From positions 14,239 to 78,238 of the forward strand of contig VBLZ01000097.1 in the NCBI GenBank assembly GCA_005878515.1: DNA of 64,000 nt, written 5' to 3'. A program made the translations under genes and the position numbers. A model generated the notes under the pieces. It worked only from the letters and a program-made list of their open reading frames with translations. It was not told the origin of the DNA and searched no databases. The DNA is from Methanobacteriota archaeon. GTDB taxonomy: Archaea > Thermoplasmatota > Thermoplasmata > RBG-16-68-12. This document shows, in pieces, positions 44,804-53,388 of this stretch; the first letter of the stretch is position 1; the number at the start of each line of letters is the position of its first letter.

Positions 44804-45755
44804 CCTGCCCCAGAAGCAGATCCAGTACCTCGGCCACACCCGCGCCGGTCATCGCCGACACCCGAATCTCATCGGAAGGAGCGCCGTCGAGGTCACTCTT
44901 CGTCGCGGCGATGATGAGAGGCACACCCGGGAACAGCGTTCGGACTTCCTCGAGGAGCCGACGTTGGTCCTCGAGTGGATACCCGCAGGTCTCGGTGGGG
45001 TCCAGGAGGAAGAGCACTCCGTTCGCGAGATGCGCGAGGGCCGCGATCGCTTGGCGTTCCATCTTGTTCCTCTGGTCCATCGGCCGGTCGAGCAGCCCGG
45101 GCGTGTCGAGAATCTGGTACCGATGCACGCCGCGGTCGAAGTGGCCGAGCGACACGCCTTTCGTCGTGAACGGGTAATCCGCGACCTTCGGACGACCGGT
45201 TGAGGCCGCGCGGACGAACGAGCTCTTGCCGACGTTCGGATAGCCTGCGACTACGATCGTCGGGATCGATGGGTCGACCTCGGGGACGCGCCGTAGGGCC
45301 TTGCGAGCGTCGACCAACCCCTCGAGGTCGGGGGCGATCTGCTTGACGACGGAGGAGAAGCGGCCGTACGCCTCCCGCCGCAACTCGGAGATCGAGCCGC
45401 CCGTAGCTCGACCGATCCGGCCTCGATACAGACGGGTGATCTCACGGACCTTGTCGGCGCCCCAGTCCAGGGCCCCGAGGTGCTTCTTCAGCCGACCCAA
45501 GTCCACGAGGACGTCGACGAGTTCGCGGTAGAACGGAGGCAGGCGGTCCAAGCTCGGGAAGCCTTTCACGTATCCGCGCAGCGTGGACTCGATCGTCTGC
45601 CCCGCGCCGCGCACCCGAGCGACCGCGAGGTTCCTCGCCCGCGCGATCCGGTCCGGCCCCGTGGCGGTCGCCTTCGCGGCCCGTCCGAACGCCTTGTCCA
45701 GGAGCGACTCGGCCGTCAGGATCGAGGGCAGCTCGAACACGGCCGCTCGAATCAC
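44757..45755 (-). CDS. Nog1-like GTPase
   Basis: 332 residues. The helical N-terminal half (1-165) precedes an Obg-family G domain: G1 [11 protein letters not shown]3 DTPGLLDRP, and TTKG in the switch. G4 reads TKSD where NKxD is usual, and G5 is SAMTG. Nog1 homologues act in large-subunit ribosome assembly. The 3' end overlaps the convergent pdxS by 47 bases. Confidence 0.9.
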   Translation of the reverse strand: MIRAAVFELPSILTAESLLDKAFGRAAKATATGPDRIARARNLAVARVRGAGQTIESTLRGYVKGFPSLDRLPPFYRELVDVLVDLGRLKKHLGALDWGADKVREITRLYRGRIGRATGGSISELRREAYGRFSSVVKQIAPDLEGLVDARKALRRVPEVDPSIPTIVVAGYPNVGKSSFVRAASTGRPKVADYPFTTKGVSLGHFDRGVHRYQILDTPGLLDRPMDQRNKMERQAIAALAHLANGVLFLLDPTETCGYPLEDQRRLLEEVRTLFPGVPLIIAATKSDLDGAPSDEIRVSAMTGAGVAEVLDLLLGQVTSRGLAIAPRSAAP

Positions 45756-45779
45756 GCACGCGGGATAAGCCTGTGGGTC

Positions 45780-46298
45780 TCACAGATGGATGAGGTTCGC
45801 GCCGATGACGAACGCCACCGACAGGATGGCGACGCGATTGACGGCCGCAAGGAAGTTCGCGATCAGGAACATGTTCTGCTCCAGCGCTTTCCCTTCTTCG
45901 TTGAAGAGCGAGTACACGTAGATCGGGATCGTGTCGCTCATCATCGGGACGCTCAGGAGCAAGTACAAGCCGGTATACCCGGTCTTGCCGACGAGCCGTT
46001 CGGCCCTCGCGACGAACCATCGCGCGAGGCTCCAGCGATCCGACCACTTGCGGACGGAGCCCTCGAGGTTGAGCCCGAGCCAGAAGATCAGCCACGCGCC
46101 GACCGTCTTGCCGGCCGCGATGGCGATCGCGATGCTTGTCAGGTAGCCCCAATTGCGCTCGATCAGGGGTGCGAGGAGGGCGATCTCGATCGGGATTGGC
46201 AGGACGAGCGCGACGAGGACCGCGTAGGTGAACGCGATGAGCAGGTACAACCAGGGCGTGTGGTACGCGTCGGTGAGGATCTGAAGGAGGTCCACCAC
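45780..46298 (-). CDS. small VTT/DedA-like membrane protein
   Basis: 172 residues with about four membrane segments: YLLIAFTYAVLVALVLPIPIE, a Gly-containing helix IAIAIAAGKTVGAWLIFWLG, then LYLLLSVPMMSDTIPIYVYSL and a final helix. The LPIPIE and SVPMMSDTIPIY motifs resemble reentrant loops of SNARE-associated (VTT) proteins. Role unknown. Lies between taw1 and the Nog1-like gene. Confidence 0.65.
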   Translation of the reverse strand: MVDLLQILTDAYHTPWLYLLIAFTYAVLVALVLPIPIEIALLAPLIERNWGYLTSIAIAIAAGKTVGAWLIFWLGLNLEGSVRKWSDRWSLARWFVARAERLVGKTGYTGLYLLLSVPMMSDTIPIYVYSLFNEEGKALEQNMFLIANFLAAVNRVAILSVAFVIGANLIHL

Positions 46299-46352
46299 GG
46301 CCGTCAGCGTCGTATCTGATGCGGGTAATAAAAGGCGCCGCCGTGGATTCCG

Positions 46353-47291
46353 TCAGGGCGAAATCGGATGGAGCGCGCCGTCCTGTGTGAGCAGGACCAC
46401 GCGACTGTCCTCGCGCTCGGCCGCGATTTGATAGCCGACGCGATCCGCGAGGCGCTCCGCGAAAGTCCGGATCGACGCGTGGCTCGGCACGTTCTCCGCT
46501 TGGAGTCGGAGCCGGCTCTCACCGACGAAGCTGTAGCCCTTGCACTCGATGAACATCGGCTTCCCCAGCCGGTCGAGTTCCGCGTACTCGTCCTCCCAGC
46601 CGAGGTTCCAGCCTTCCACGAGCGTATGCCGGACGACGGTCCGGGTCGGCAATGTCGGCAAGAGTGCGAGGGTCTCCTTCAGCTTGCGCCACTCGTTGTC
46701 GGACTTTGCCGCGACGAGCCTTCGGTAGATCTCCGCGGTCGGGGCCGCGACGGTCACGTACAGCTGCGTCGGGAGTCGGCCCTCCGCGTGCATCCGCCGG
46801 AGGACGGCGGGCGTGGTCCCGTTCGTCACGAGGAACGTCGACATCTTGCGTCGCTTGAATTCGTCGATCATCTCGCCGAGTCGTTTGTACAACGTCGGTT
46901 CCCCGGTCAGGCTGATCGCGACGTTCGTCGGGTGCCACGCCTCCATGAACCGCTCGCGGGTCACGTTCGGGTTCCCCTTGTATCCGGTGAGGAGCTCCCG
47001 TTGCGCGCGGATGGACTCGTCCACGATGAACGCCGGGTCGTCCGCGGCCAGGAGGGAGTTCGAGCCCCATTCTTGGGTGCGCCAGCAGAATTGGCAGGCC
47101 AAGTTGCACGCATCGACCGCGGGCGTCATCTGGAGACATCGGTGGCTCTCGATGCCGTAGAAGGTCTGCTTGTAGCAGCCGATGCCTTTCGTCAAACTCG
47201 CCTTCGTCCAGTGGCACAACTTCACGCCGCTGTGCTCGCCGACGATGCGGTACCCTTGGCGCTCGAGGACCTCTTGTTTCTGGGGGTCCAT
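46353..47291 (-). CDS. taw1: tRNA 4-demethylwyosine synthase Taw1
   Basis: 312 residues. Radical SAM enzyme that builds the tricyclic wyosine base at G37 of tRNA-Phe from methylguanosine and pyruvate. C62-x3-C66-x2-C69 binds the SAM cluster; C26, C39 and C52 have the exact spacing of the auxiliary pyruvate-binding cluster in archaeal TYW1. SLTGEPTLYKRL and the FIECKGYSFVG segment are conserved. Minimal archaeal form without flavodoxin domain. Confidence 0.95.
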   Translation of the reverse strand: MDPQKQEVLERQGYRIVGEHSGVKLCHWTKASLTKGIGCYKQTFYGIESHRCLQMTPAVDACNLACQFCWRTQEWGSNSLLAADDPAFIVDESIRAQRELLTGYKGNPNVTRERFMEAWHPTNVAISLTGEPTLYKRLGEMIDEFKRRKMSTFLVTNGTTPAVLRRMHAEGRLPTQLYVTVAAPTAEIYRRLVAAKSDNEWRKLKETLALLPTLPTRTVVRHTLVEGWNLGWEDEYAELDRLGKPMFIECKGYSFVGESRLRLQAENVPSHASIRTFAERLADRVGYQIAAEREDSRVVLLTQDGALHPISP

Positions 47292-47316
47292 TTCGTCGGG
47301 GCATGACGCAGGCGGG

Positions 47317-47874
47317 TTAAAGGGCTTTCGCGACGCGGGTTCTCACGAAATCCGCGCGTGCCGGAGGAGACGATCGCAGTGCGAGCAGCTCGATGTCGCC
47401 CGGATGGAACGTCACGGCGTGGAACGCACCGCGCTTCGCCTCAACCGCCTCGAGCCGATCGAGATTGGCGGAGAACACGAGGTCTCGGACTCTGTGCGTG
47501 ATGCCTCCATGTCGGAATGGCGTTGCGATGTTCGTTGCGAAGACCGCCTCGATCCACGCCTGGTCCACGCCCGAGACGCGCCGGAACATCCACCATGGGT
47601 CGTAGTGCACAAGCTTGGCGAGCTCATCGAGGGGAACCGATTCGATCCGGCGAAGGTCGCTTGTGCCGAGCGGGGTGCGAAATCGATATTGATCGACTCG
47701 AATCGGAACCTCGAGGACGCACGGTGGGCCCATGGACAGGTCCACAACGATGAAAGGCACCCGCCATCTCCGGTCGATGAACGGGAACACATAGTTGGCC
47801 GCCCGCTCGGTGTCGGCGAAGGCGATCCGGCGGTCGAGTAGCCCGCGTTGTCGGACTCCCGCGTCAGCCTGCAT
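47317..47874 (-). CDS. conserved hypothetical protein downstream of rfcL
   Basis: 185 residues, not recognised. Alternating hydrophobic strands (RRWRVPFIVVDLSM, CVLEVPIRVDQYRF) suggest a beta-rich fold; no catalytic motif. ATG 47874 lies inside the last codons of rfcL (11-base overlap), so it is probably co-translated with it. An in-frame start at 47919 further inside rfcL is less likely. Confidence 0.5.
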   Translation of the reverse strand: MQADAGVRQRGLLDRRIAFADTERAANYVFPFIDRRWRVPFIVVDLSMGPPCVLEVPIRVDQYRFRTPLGTSDLRRIESVPLDELAKLVHYDPWWMFRRVSGVDQAWIEAVFATNIATPFRHGGITHRVRDLVFSANLDRLEAVEAKRGAFHAVTFHPGDIELLALRSSPPARADFVRTRVAKAL

Positions 47875-49234
47875 CGTCCTCTTCACCGAAGGAGGAGAGC
47901 CGGCCGCTTCCCGACTCACGTCCCGGGAGGCCCTTGATCTTCGCCGCTTTCTCCAGCAGATGCTTCACGGCGTGGCTCGTCTCGGACTCCCCGAGGAGGA
48001 ATGCGACCTCCCGCTCGTCCAACGCGAGCTCTGCCGTGAGCTGGATTCGCAACTCCTCGTCGCCGGCATAGAGCATCCGGATGGTCGGGAGGAGGTCGGT
48101 GCGCACGGTGGACTGCGAGACGTGTAGGGCCTGGGCCAGTTTCTTTGCGACGGAGTTCCGGGCGCCTCGTTGCGCGCGCGAGCGCGACATCTGGATTAGG
48201 TAGTACGGGAACTCGAGTTGGCTCCCGCGGGCACGGCCTTTGCGGGCCACCGCGACGCCGCTCGACATCATCTCGCTCGCGTACGACCAGAGGCCGTACC
48301 GCTGCCGCCGTCGCGTCCGCCCGAGGTAGATGTCGGCTCGGCTCAGGGCCTCGTACCCGCGGACGAGGTCGTCCGGTCGGCCGTATTCGTGACCGAGGTT
48401 CTGGTCCACCCAGAGGATGAGATCCTCCGGGGACTCGTCCAGCTCCCGGACCGCGTCGCGCGCTCGACGGGCATCGCCCGATCGCAAGATTTCCTCGAGG
48501 ACCGGGAAGATCGTCCGTGCTCGGTCGCGATATCCGAGGGACCGGGTGGCTTCGGCCACAAGGGAGTGCTTGCCGACCGCGAGGGACTCGAGATCGTTGA
48601 TGGCCGATCGCAAATCTCCCCCCGCCCGCTCGACGATCACCTCGAGGACGTCGTCGGCGACCTCGACCCCCTCCTTCGAAGCGATGGTTCGAAGTATGTT
48701 TTTCATCGCGTCCTCGTGAACGCCTTGAAATTTAATGGTCTTGCATAATCGCTTGAGGGAGGACGACCGGCGCGTGAGCGCGTAGTAGTCGTTCGCGATC
48801 AGGACGACGGGCTGCCGGGTCTCCTGGATCATTTCGACGATCGCGCCGATCCCGCCCTTGTCTTCGCGGCCGAAGACATTGTCCGCCTCGTCCAGGATGA
48901 TCAGCTTGCGGCCTCCTTCGCGGGACCGAACGAACTCGCCCGTCTCCGTGAACGTCTGGAGGACGGCCCCGCGGGTGGCCACTTTGCGGATCGCCTCCGA
49001 GTTGCGGCTGTCCGAGGCGTTCATCTCGATCGCGCTCCACTCCATCTCGTTGGCGAGCGCGAGGGCCGCGCTGGTCTTGCCGATCCCGGGGTCTCCCTGG
49101 AGGATGACCGCCCGCTTGTCCGGCCGACCCTTGTCCCAGGCCGCGGCCCACTTTCGCAATTCGGCGACCGCGGTGGGATTCCCGACGATGTCCTCGAGGG
49201 TCTTGGGCCGGTACTTCTCCGCCCAACCCGTCAT
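47864..49234 (-). CDS. rfcL: replication factor C large subunit
   Basis: 456 residues. Clamp-loader subunit that opens the PCNA ring with ATP. Walker A GDPGIGKT at 47-54, Walker B LIILDEAD at 111-118, then the sensor region IANDYYALTRRSSSLKRLC and GGDLRSAINDLE (sensor 2). The C-terminus GRLSSFGEEDD keeps only part of a PCNA-binding motif. The small subunit is not in the window. Confidence 0.95.
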   Translation of the reverse strand: MTGWAEKYRPKTLEDIVGNPTAVAELRKWAAAWDKGRPDKRAVILQGDPGIGKTSAALALANEMEWSAIEMNASDSRNSEAIRKVATRGAVLQTFTETGEFVRSREGGRKLIILDEADNVFGREDKGGIGAIVEMIQETRQPVVLIANDYYALTRRSSSLKRLCKTIKFQGVHEDAMKNILRTIASKEGVEVADDVLEVIVERAGGDLRSAINDLESLAVGKHSLVAEATRSLGYRDRARTIFPVLEEILRSGDARRARDAVRELDESPEDLILWVDQNLGHEYGRPDDLVRGYEALSRADIYLGRTRRRQRYGLWSYASEMMSSGVAVARKGRARGSQLEFPYYLIQMSRSRAQRGARNSVAKKLAQALHVSQSTVRTDLLPTIRMLYAGDEELRIQLTAELALDEREVAFLLGESETSHAVKHLLEKAAKIKGLPGRESGSGRLSSFGEEDDAG

Positions 49235-49367
49235 GTCGCGTCCCGCGAAAGGGGGCGAACGGTCATAATCCTATCAGCGGGAGCGGCGAAACGGCCGAAA
49301 TCGGACGCAGCTAGGTTTTGTTTAGCTGTTACGTGACCATATTAGAAAATATACGTGGCAGCTTGAC

Positions 49368-49520
49368 TCAGCCCGGACCGCCCTTTTCGGATCGTTCGTA
49401 CGCGTCGCACAGCTCTTGGAGAAACTCATCGTACGTCCTTCGGAACTTCAGGCGGTACAACCGATCTCGAGTCTGCGTCGTGAGTTGGATCGTGGTAAGG
49501 TCCTTGACACGTTTTGCCAC
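49368..49520 (-). CDS. small ribbon-helix-helix-like DNA-binding protein
   Basis: 50 residues, absent from longer-gene predictions because of its size. KDLTTIQLTTQTRDRLYRLK gives the short beta strand and first helix, and RTYDEFLQELCDAY the second helix, the pattern of archaeal antitoxin-like ribbon-helix-helix proteins that begin with TTIQL. GTG start with a GGAG ribosome site seven bases upstream. No toxin gene is adjacent; it may be a regulator in the recombinase island. Confidence 0.72.
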   Translation of the reverse strand: MAKRVKDLTTIQLTTQTRDRLYRLKFRRTYDEFLQELCDAYERSEKGGPG

Positions 49521-49535
49521 GGTGATCTCCTCGCA

Positions 49536-49567
49536 CCATAGTCCTATGTGTGCAATTAGTACTATGG
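49536..49567. promoter_or_regulatory. inverted repeat upstream of the ribbon-helix-helix gene
   Basis: CCATAGT (49536-49542) and ACTATGG (49561-49567), perfect 7-bp arms separated by 18 bases, 16 bases upstream of the 50-residue gene. A good candidate operator for its product. Confidence 0.45.
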
Positions 49568-49723
49568 GTTGTCAAACCGAAATGCCCACGGTCCCCATAG
49601 CTCCTCGGATTACCGAACGTATACGGATAGAGGTGGCCGGAGGCAGCCAACTCACCCGTTTCCCCCGGATTCTCGACCGCGTACTGTTAGCACGGAGAAC
49701 AGACGCAACCTCGGCATCGGGAA

Positions 49724-50452
49724 CTACTCGCGGTAGTCCTCAAGTCGGAGCTGCGGCGGATCGGCCTTCCGTTGGTCGGGCCTTCGAATCCGGCGTTGCA
49801 TCTCGTTCTGCACGCGATTGAACGTGTCGATCTCGATGAGTGGCTCATGCTTTCCGCGCTTGATGCCCCCGTTCAGACGGGCGAGGCCGCAGTAGACCGG
49901 GTTGCTCAAGATGTTCGCGATCGTCTGGCTCGCCCAAGCCCGGCCGGTCTTCGTCCGATACCCGTCCCGGTTGAGCTCCTGGCAGATCTTGGCGATCCCC
50001 TTGCCCTCGAGGTAGCGTCGGAAGATCAGGGAGACCACACGGGCCTCCTCCTTCTTCAGCTGGAGGATGCCGTCCACGTAGTCGTACCCGTATGGGCTCG
50101 CGTAGGTGAGGAATGCGTTCGCCTTCTTGACGGCGTTGTTCAGGGCTTCGACGCTTTGCAATCCTCGGGCCCGCCGCAGCACCTCGCGCTCGTTCAGATC
50201 CCGCTCCACGCAGAGCCTCCGGAGCGCCTCGTCCTCGGAATCCGAGGCGTAGTGCTGGAGCATCTCGCGGGTCGATCCGAATCGCATGTAGACTTCCCAG
50301 AAGAGGAGGGCGTCGCCTGGAGATCCGTCCACGCAATGCTTGCAAAGGAGGACCTTCTCCCTCCGGACGGTCGGATCCGCGCGGGGGTTCGCGTCGACCT
50401 CGTGGCTCACGAGGTTCTTCGTGCTCCAACACCGCTGACATCGGCCGTCCAT
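49724..50452 (-). CDS. recombinase-domain protein with N-terminal HNH-like zinc site
   Basis: 242 residues. N-terminal C5-x2-C8, H17 and C37-x2-C40 resemble the zinc knuckle of HNH nucleases (LVSHEVDANP, LLCKHC), but the canonical second catalytic histidine is not clear. Residues 115-215 form a Recombinase domain (YGYDYVDGILQLKKEEARVV, GKGIAKICQELN, ASQTIANILSNPVYCGLAR). There is no resolvase catalytic domain. It starts three bases after the stop of the serine recombinase gene, so the two form an operon. Confidence 0.8.
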   Translation of the reverse strand: MDGRCQRCWSTKNLVSHEVDANPRADPTVRREKVLLCKHCVDGSPGDALLFWEVYMRFGSTREMLQHYASDSEDEALRRLCVERDLNEREVLRRARGLQSVEALNNAVKKANAFLTYASPYGYDYVDGILQLKKEEARVVSLIFRRYLEGKGIAKICQELNRDGYRTKTGRAWASQTIANILSNPVYCGLARLNGGIKRGKHEPLIEIDTFNRVQNEMQRRIRRPDQRKADPPQLRLEDYRE

Positions 50453-50455
50453 CCG

Positions 50456-51283
50456 TCACGCCTCCAGGAGGATCGGCGGGGCGTGCGCGGTGGTCAGGAG
50501 CGCGCGCGACCGCAGCCGCTCCTGCGCCTCGTTGAACGTTTCGACCGACACGAGGGGATCGTGATCGGCCTTCCGGACGATCCCATCCCACCGGAGGAAG
50601 CCGGCGTAGACCGGATTGTGGAGGATGCGGAAGACCTTGATCGGTGTCCACGACGTGCCGAGTTTCGTCCGCTGGCCGTGCGCGTTCAGTTCAACGGCGG
50701 TCTCTTCGAGCGTCCGGCCACTCAGGCACAGGTCGAACATCTGTCGCACGACCTCGGCCTCAGCCTCGATCGGGACGAGCCGGCCTTCCGTGACGTCGTA
50801 ACCGAGCGGCGGATGGAATCCCAGAATCCCGGGTCCGACCCGCGCCTTCTGGGTCATCCCCATCTTCACCCGCTCGCCGATCTGCTCCGACTCGAGCTGC
50901 GCAATCCGTTGAATGATGTCCATGACGAATCGGCCCATCGCGGTCGAGGTGTCCAGGGACTCCGATGCTGAAACGAAGTCCTTCCCCCATTCCTGAAGGT
51001 TCTCCATCATCTCCATGAAGTTCCGGGAGTTCCGGTGGATCCGGTCCATCTTGATGACCAGGAGGGCGTCCCATTCGTCCCGCTCCGACATCATCTTCTG
51101 GTACGCCGGACGGCGAATGTTTCGGCCGGAGTGACCTTCGTCGACGTACCGGGCCGCGACAGACCAGTCACGGGCGAGGCAATATGCCTCGAGGCGTTCG
51201 CGCTGCGCCTCCAGGGAGAAGCCTTCCTTGGCTTGGTCCTCCGTCGACACTCTAGTGTAGACCGCGACGCGGACCGTGCGCAC
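50456..51283 (-). CDS. serine site-specific recombinase
   Basis: 275 residues. Resolvase domain with catalytic S13 (YTRVSTEDQ) and arginines in RIHRNSRNFMEMM; then a long helix (ESEQIGERVKMGM) and a Recombinase domain (GYDVTEGRLVPIEAEAEVVRQMFDL, IKVFRILHNPVYAGFLRW). It lacks the coiled-coil of full-length large serine integrases and is about half their size. Followed immediately by a second recombinase-domain gene. Promoter would lie in the AT-rich stretch upstream. Confidence 0.92.
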   Translation of the reverse strand: MRTVRVAVYTRVSTEDQAKEGFSLEAQRERLEAYCLARDWSVAARYVDEGHSGRNIRRPAYQKMMSERDEWDALLVIKMDRIHRNSRNFMEMMENLQEWGKDFVSASESLDTSTAMGRFVMDIIQRIAQLESEQIGERVKMGMTQKARVGPGILGFHPPLGYDVTEGRLVPIEAEAEVVRQMFDLCLSGRTLEETAVELNAHGQRTKLGTSWTPIKVFRILHNPVYAGFLRWDGIVRKADHDPLVSVETFNEAQERLRSRALLTTAHAPPILLEA

Positions 51284-51589
51284 CCATCCCGACCCGCCGA
51301 AGGACGGTCAAACTAAAAAAGACTGCCGGTCGGACGAAAGTCTGACGCACTGATGTACGATAAACACCTCTCAAAGAAGGCAAGAGCCCGTCCGGCGAGG
51401 CCTAACTTTTATCTGTTTTGATGGATATTTATGGAATTCGATTTGGACTTCCATGCTATTCCGTCACACGGAAAACTGGAGAAACATTGGTTCGTAGAAA
51501 GGTATTGCTAGTAGCGTATTCGGCACGTATATTATACGTAATAGCTTCTTCAATCCGATGCGAATATTTCGGCCCGAGGATATTCCTGA
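51284..51589. other. AT-rich non-coding stretch of the recombinase island
   Basis: 306 bases with no gene that can be supported. It is much richer in A and T than the rest of the window. It contains TATA-like runs and a 15-base palindrome at 51525-51539 (ACGTATA-T-TATACGT). An attachment site or regulatory region for the recombinase could lie here. Confidence 0.6.
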
Positions 51590-52915
51590 TTAGGATTTTC
51601 GCGACCGGAGATCCGACAAGACCTCTTTCGCTCGGTCCATCCTTACTTTCCGCTCCTTCACCAGGATTTCGGCCACGCGGTCGACTTCCTCGCCGACGGC
51701 TCCTACCGTCGCGGCTACGTTCCGCGCATGGAGCGACATGTGCCCGCGTTGAATGCCCTCTGTCGCCAGAGCACGTAGGGCGGCAAAGTTTTGCGCCAAG
51801 CCCACGGCGGCAATCACTTCCGCGAGTTCCTGCGCGGTCTTGACGCCGAGGAGGTGGACATTCGCCTTCGCGGTGGGATGGACTGCCGTCGCTCCGCCGA
51901 CCAGTCCGACGGCCATGGGCAGCTCGATCGTCCCGACGAGGTCTCCATTCGCATCCTTCTCCCACGCCGTCAGGGACCGATAGCCCCCGGACTTCCATGC
52001 GGCATATGCGTGGGCGCCGGCCTCGATCGCCCGCCAGTCGTTCCCAGTCGCAACGACGACCGCGTCGATCCCGTTCATGATGCCCTTGTTATGCGTCGCA
52101 CAGCGGAACGGATCCGCATCCGCGAACGCGTAGGCCTCGAGGATTCCTTCGACGACGTCCTCGCCAGGGATGTCCTCGGTCCGGATGGCGTCCTTCGCGA
52201 ACACCGCCCGGGCGCGCGCGAGTCGCCGAACCGCGAGATTCGAAATGATCCGCAGGTAGACGCGACCGCCCGTCCACTTCTCGATGTGCGGGGCGATCGC
52301 CTCCGCCATCGTGTTCACCGCGTTGGCGCCCATCGCGTCGCGGCAGTCGACGACGAGGTGGGTGACGACCATGTGGCCCCGTTTCGTGTCCACGACTCGG
52401 ACCTCGACGTCCTTGGCTCCGCCGCCGACCTTCACGAGCATCGGGTCCTTCTCGTTCGCGATCGAGAGGATTTCGTCCTTGTGGTGGAGGATCGTCATCC
52501 GCGCGCCGTGCGGATCCGAGACCCCGACGAGCTGAATCTGACCGATCATGATCGGACCGGACGTGCTCGCCGAGAAGCCACCTCGTTCCCGGGCCATCCG
52601 GGCCGCGTTGGAGGCCGCGGCGACGACGCTCGGCTCCTCGATGGCCATCGGGACCAGATAGTCCCGCCCGTTCACCTGAAAATTCACCGCGATCCCGAGG
52701 GGCACCGGCATCGCTCCGACCACGTTTTCGATCATCCGGTCGACTTGGTCGAATTTGAGCGCACCCGTGTTCTGGATCGTCTCGACCTCTGCGTCGGACA
52801 GCTCGCCGAACGACCGGATGACTTGCCAGCGGTCCTGCGGGCTCTTCTTGTAGAAGCCCGACACCTCGGAACTCTTCACGTCGGCACCGAGCGTCGGAGA
52901 AGACTGTCCCGCCAT
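51590..52915 (-). CDS. hmgA: 3-hydroxy-3-methylglutaryl-CoA reductase, class II
   Basis: 441 residues. Reduces HMG-CoA to mevalonate for archaeal isoprenoid lipids. SGFYKKSPQDRWQVIRSF at the N-terminus, ENVVGAMPVPLGIAVNF with the catalytic Glu, THNKGIMNGIDAVVVATGNDWRAIEAG, and GHMSLHARN near the C-terminus with the catalytic His all match the class II (Pseudomonas mevalonii-like) enzymes used by Thermoplasmata and Archaeoglobales. ATG 52915 removes a non-homologous upstream extension. Functions upstream of phosphomevalonate dehydratase encoded at 40712-42663. Confidence 0.95.
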   Translation of the reverse strand: MAGQSSPTLGADVKSSEVSGFYKKSPQDRWQVIRSFGELSDAEVETIQNTGALKFDQVDRMIENVVGAMPVPLGIAVNFQVNGRDYLVPMAIEEPSVVAAASNAARMARERGGFSASTSGPIMIGQIQLVGVSDPHGARMTILHHKDEILSIANEKDPMLVKVGGGAKDVEVRVVDTKRGHMVVTHLVVDCRDAMGANAVNTMAEAIAPHIEKWTGGRVYLRIISNLAVRRLARARAVFAKDAIRTEDIPGEDVVEGILEAYAFADADPFRCATHNKGIMNGIDAVVVATGNDWRAIEAGAHAYAAWKSGGYRSLTAWEKDANGDLVGTIELPMAVGLVGGATAVHPTAKANVHLLGVKTAQELAEVIAAVGLAQNFAALRALATEGIQRGHMSLHARNVAATVGAVGEEVDRVAEILVKERKVRMDRAKEVLSDLRSRKS

Positions 52916-52934
52916 AAAGGCATCGCGCGACGAG

Positions 52935-53324
52935 TCAGGGTGCGACGCGGGCGCCGCAGTTCGGGCAGAACGAGATCCCGGTCGCGATCGGCGAACCGCA
53001 GCTCGTGCAGAACCGACCCGTCCCCGCGGCGGAAGGCGGACCTGCTGCACCGGCAGCCGGTGGAGCGGGTTGGGCCGGAGGAGACGGAATGTACGGAGGG
53101 TACGCGTATCCGGGCGGATAGCCAGGATACATTGCGGGCGGCGCCTTCGTCACCTGGCCGCCTTCCGCGATGATCAGGATGACCCCCACGACGAGCAAAG
53201 GGATACCCACACAGAGAAACGGGGAGAAAAGAATCCCGATGATGGACAAGGCCGTTCCCAGGACGAGCAGCAATGCGCCCGTGGTCAGCTCGGCCAGCCG
53301 CCTCCCCTCCCGTCGGCTTCGCAA
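52935..53324 (-). CDS. membrane protein with C-terminal zinc ribbon
   Basis: Up to about 129 residues. Two membrane segments (GALLLVLGTALSIIGILF and CVGIPLLVVGVILIIAEGG), a Pro-Tyr-Ala linker, and a zinc ribbon FCTSCG...FCPNCG at the C-terminus. The start is uncertain: no ATG or GTG fits; TTG 53324 or TTG 53279, or a CTG after the GGGAGG site near 53300, are candidates. A TATA box at 53339-53347 is shared with the divergent gene. Confidence 0.68.
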   Translation of the reverse strand: MRSRREGRRLAELTTGALLLVLGTALSIIGILFSPFLCVGIPLLVVGVILIIAEGGQVTKAPPAMYPGYPPGYAYPPYIPSPPAQPAPPAAGAAGPPSAAGTGRFCTSCGSPIATGISFCPNCGARVAP

Positions 53325-53338
53325 ATTCGTGCATAATG

Positions 53339-53347
53339 ATATAAATA
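53339..53347. promoter_or_regulatory. shared bidirectional TATA box
   Basis: ATATAAATA, nearly symmetric, placed to serve both the zinc-ribbon membrane protein on the minus strand and the small membrane protein on the plus strand. Confidence 0.5.
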
Positions 53348-53388
53348 TTGCTTGAGGGAATGCCGCGCGAGCGAGACCGCGCCGTGGA

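Noticed and set aside
43091..44839. Long minus-strand frame extending the UPF0200 kinase across pdxS
   Set aside because: Only the last 178 residues match the kinase; the rest is antisense to pdxS, whose motifs are unmistakable.
49318..49821. Plus-strand frame across the recombinase island edge
   Set aside because: It is antisense to the 50-residue ribbon-helix-helix gene, which has a ribosome site and a coherent fold pattern, and it lacks any motif.
51418..51843. Plus-strand frame starting in the AT-rich gap
   Set aside because: It runs antisense into hmgA and has no recognisable domain; its AT-rich part might be a remnant, but nothing supports it.
52876..53334. Minus-strand frame starting at an ATG just downstream of the 53339 TATA box
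   Set aside because: A different frame of the same DNA encodes two membrane helices and a perfect zinc ribbon; the ATG frame gives a composition without structure.
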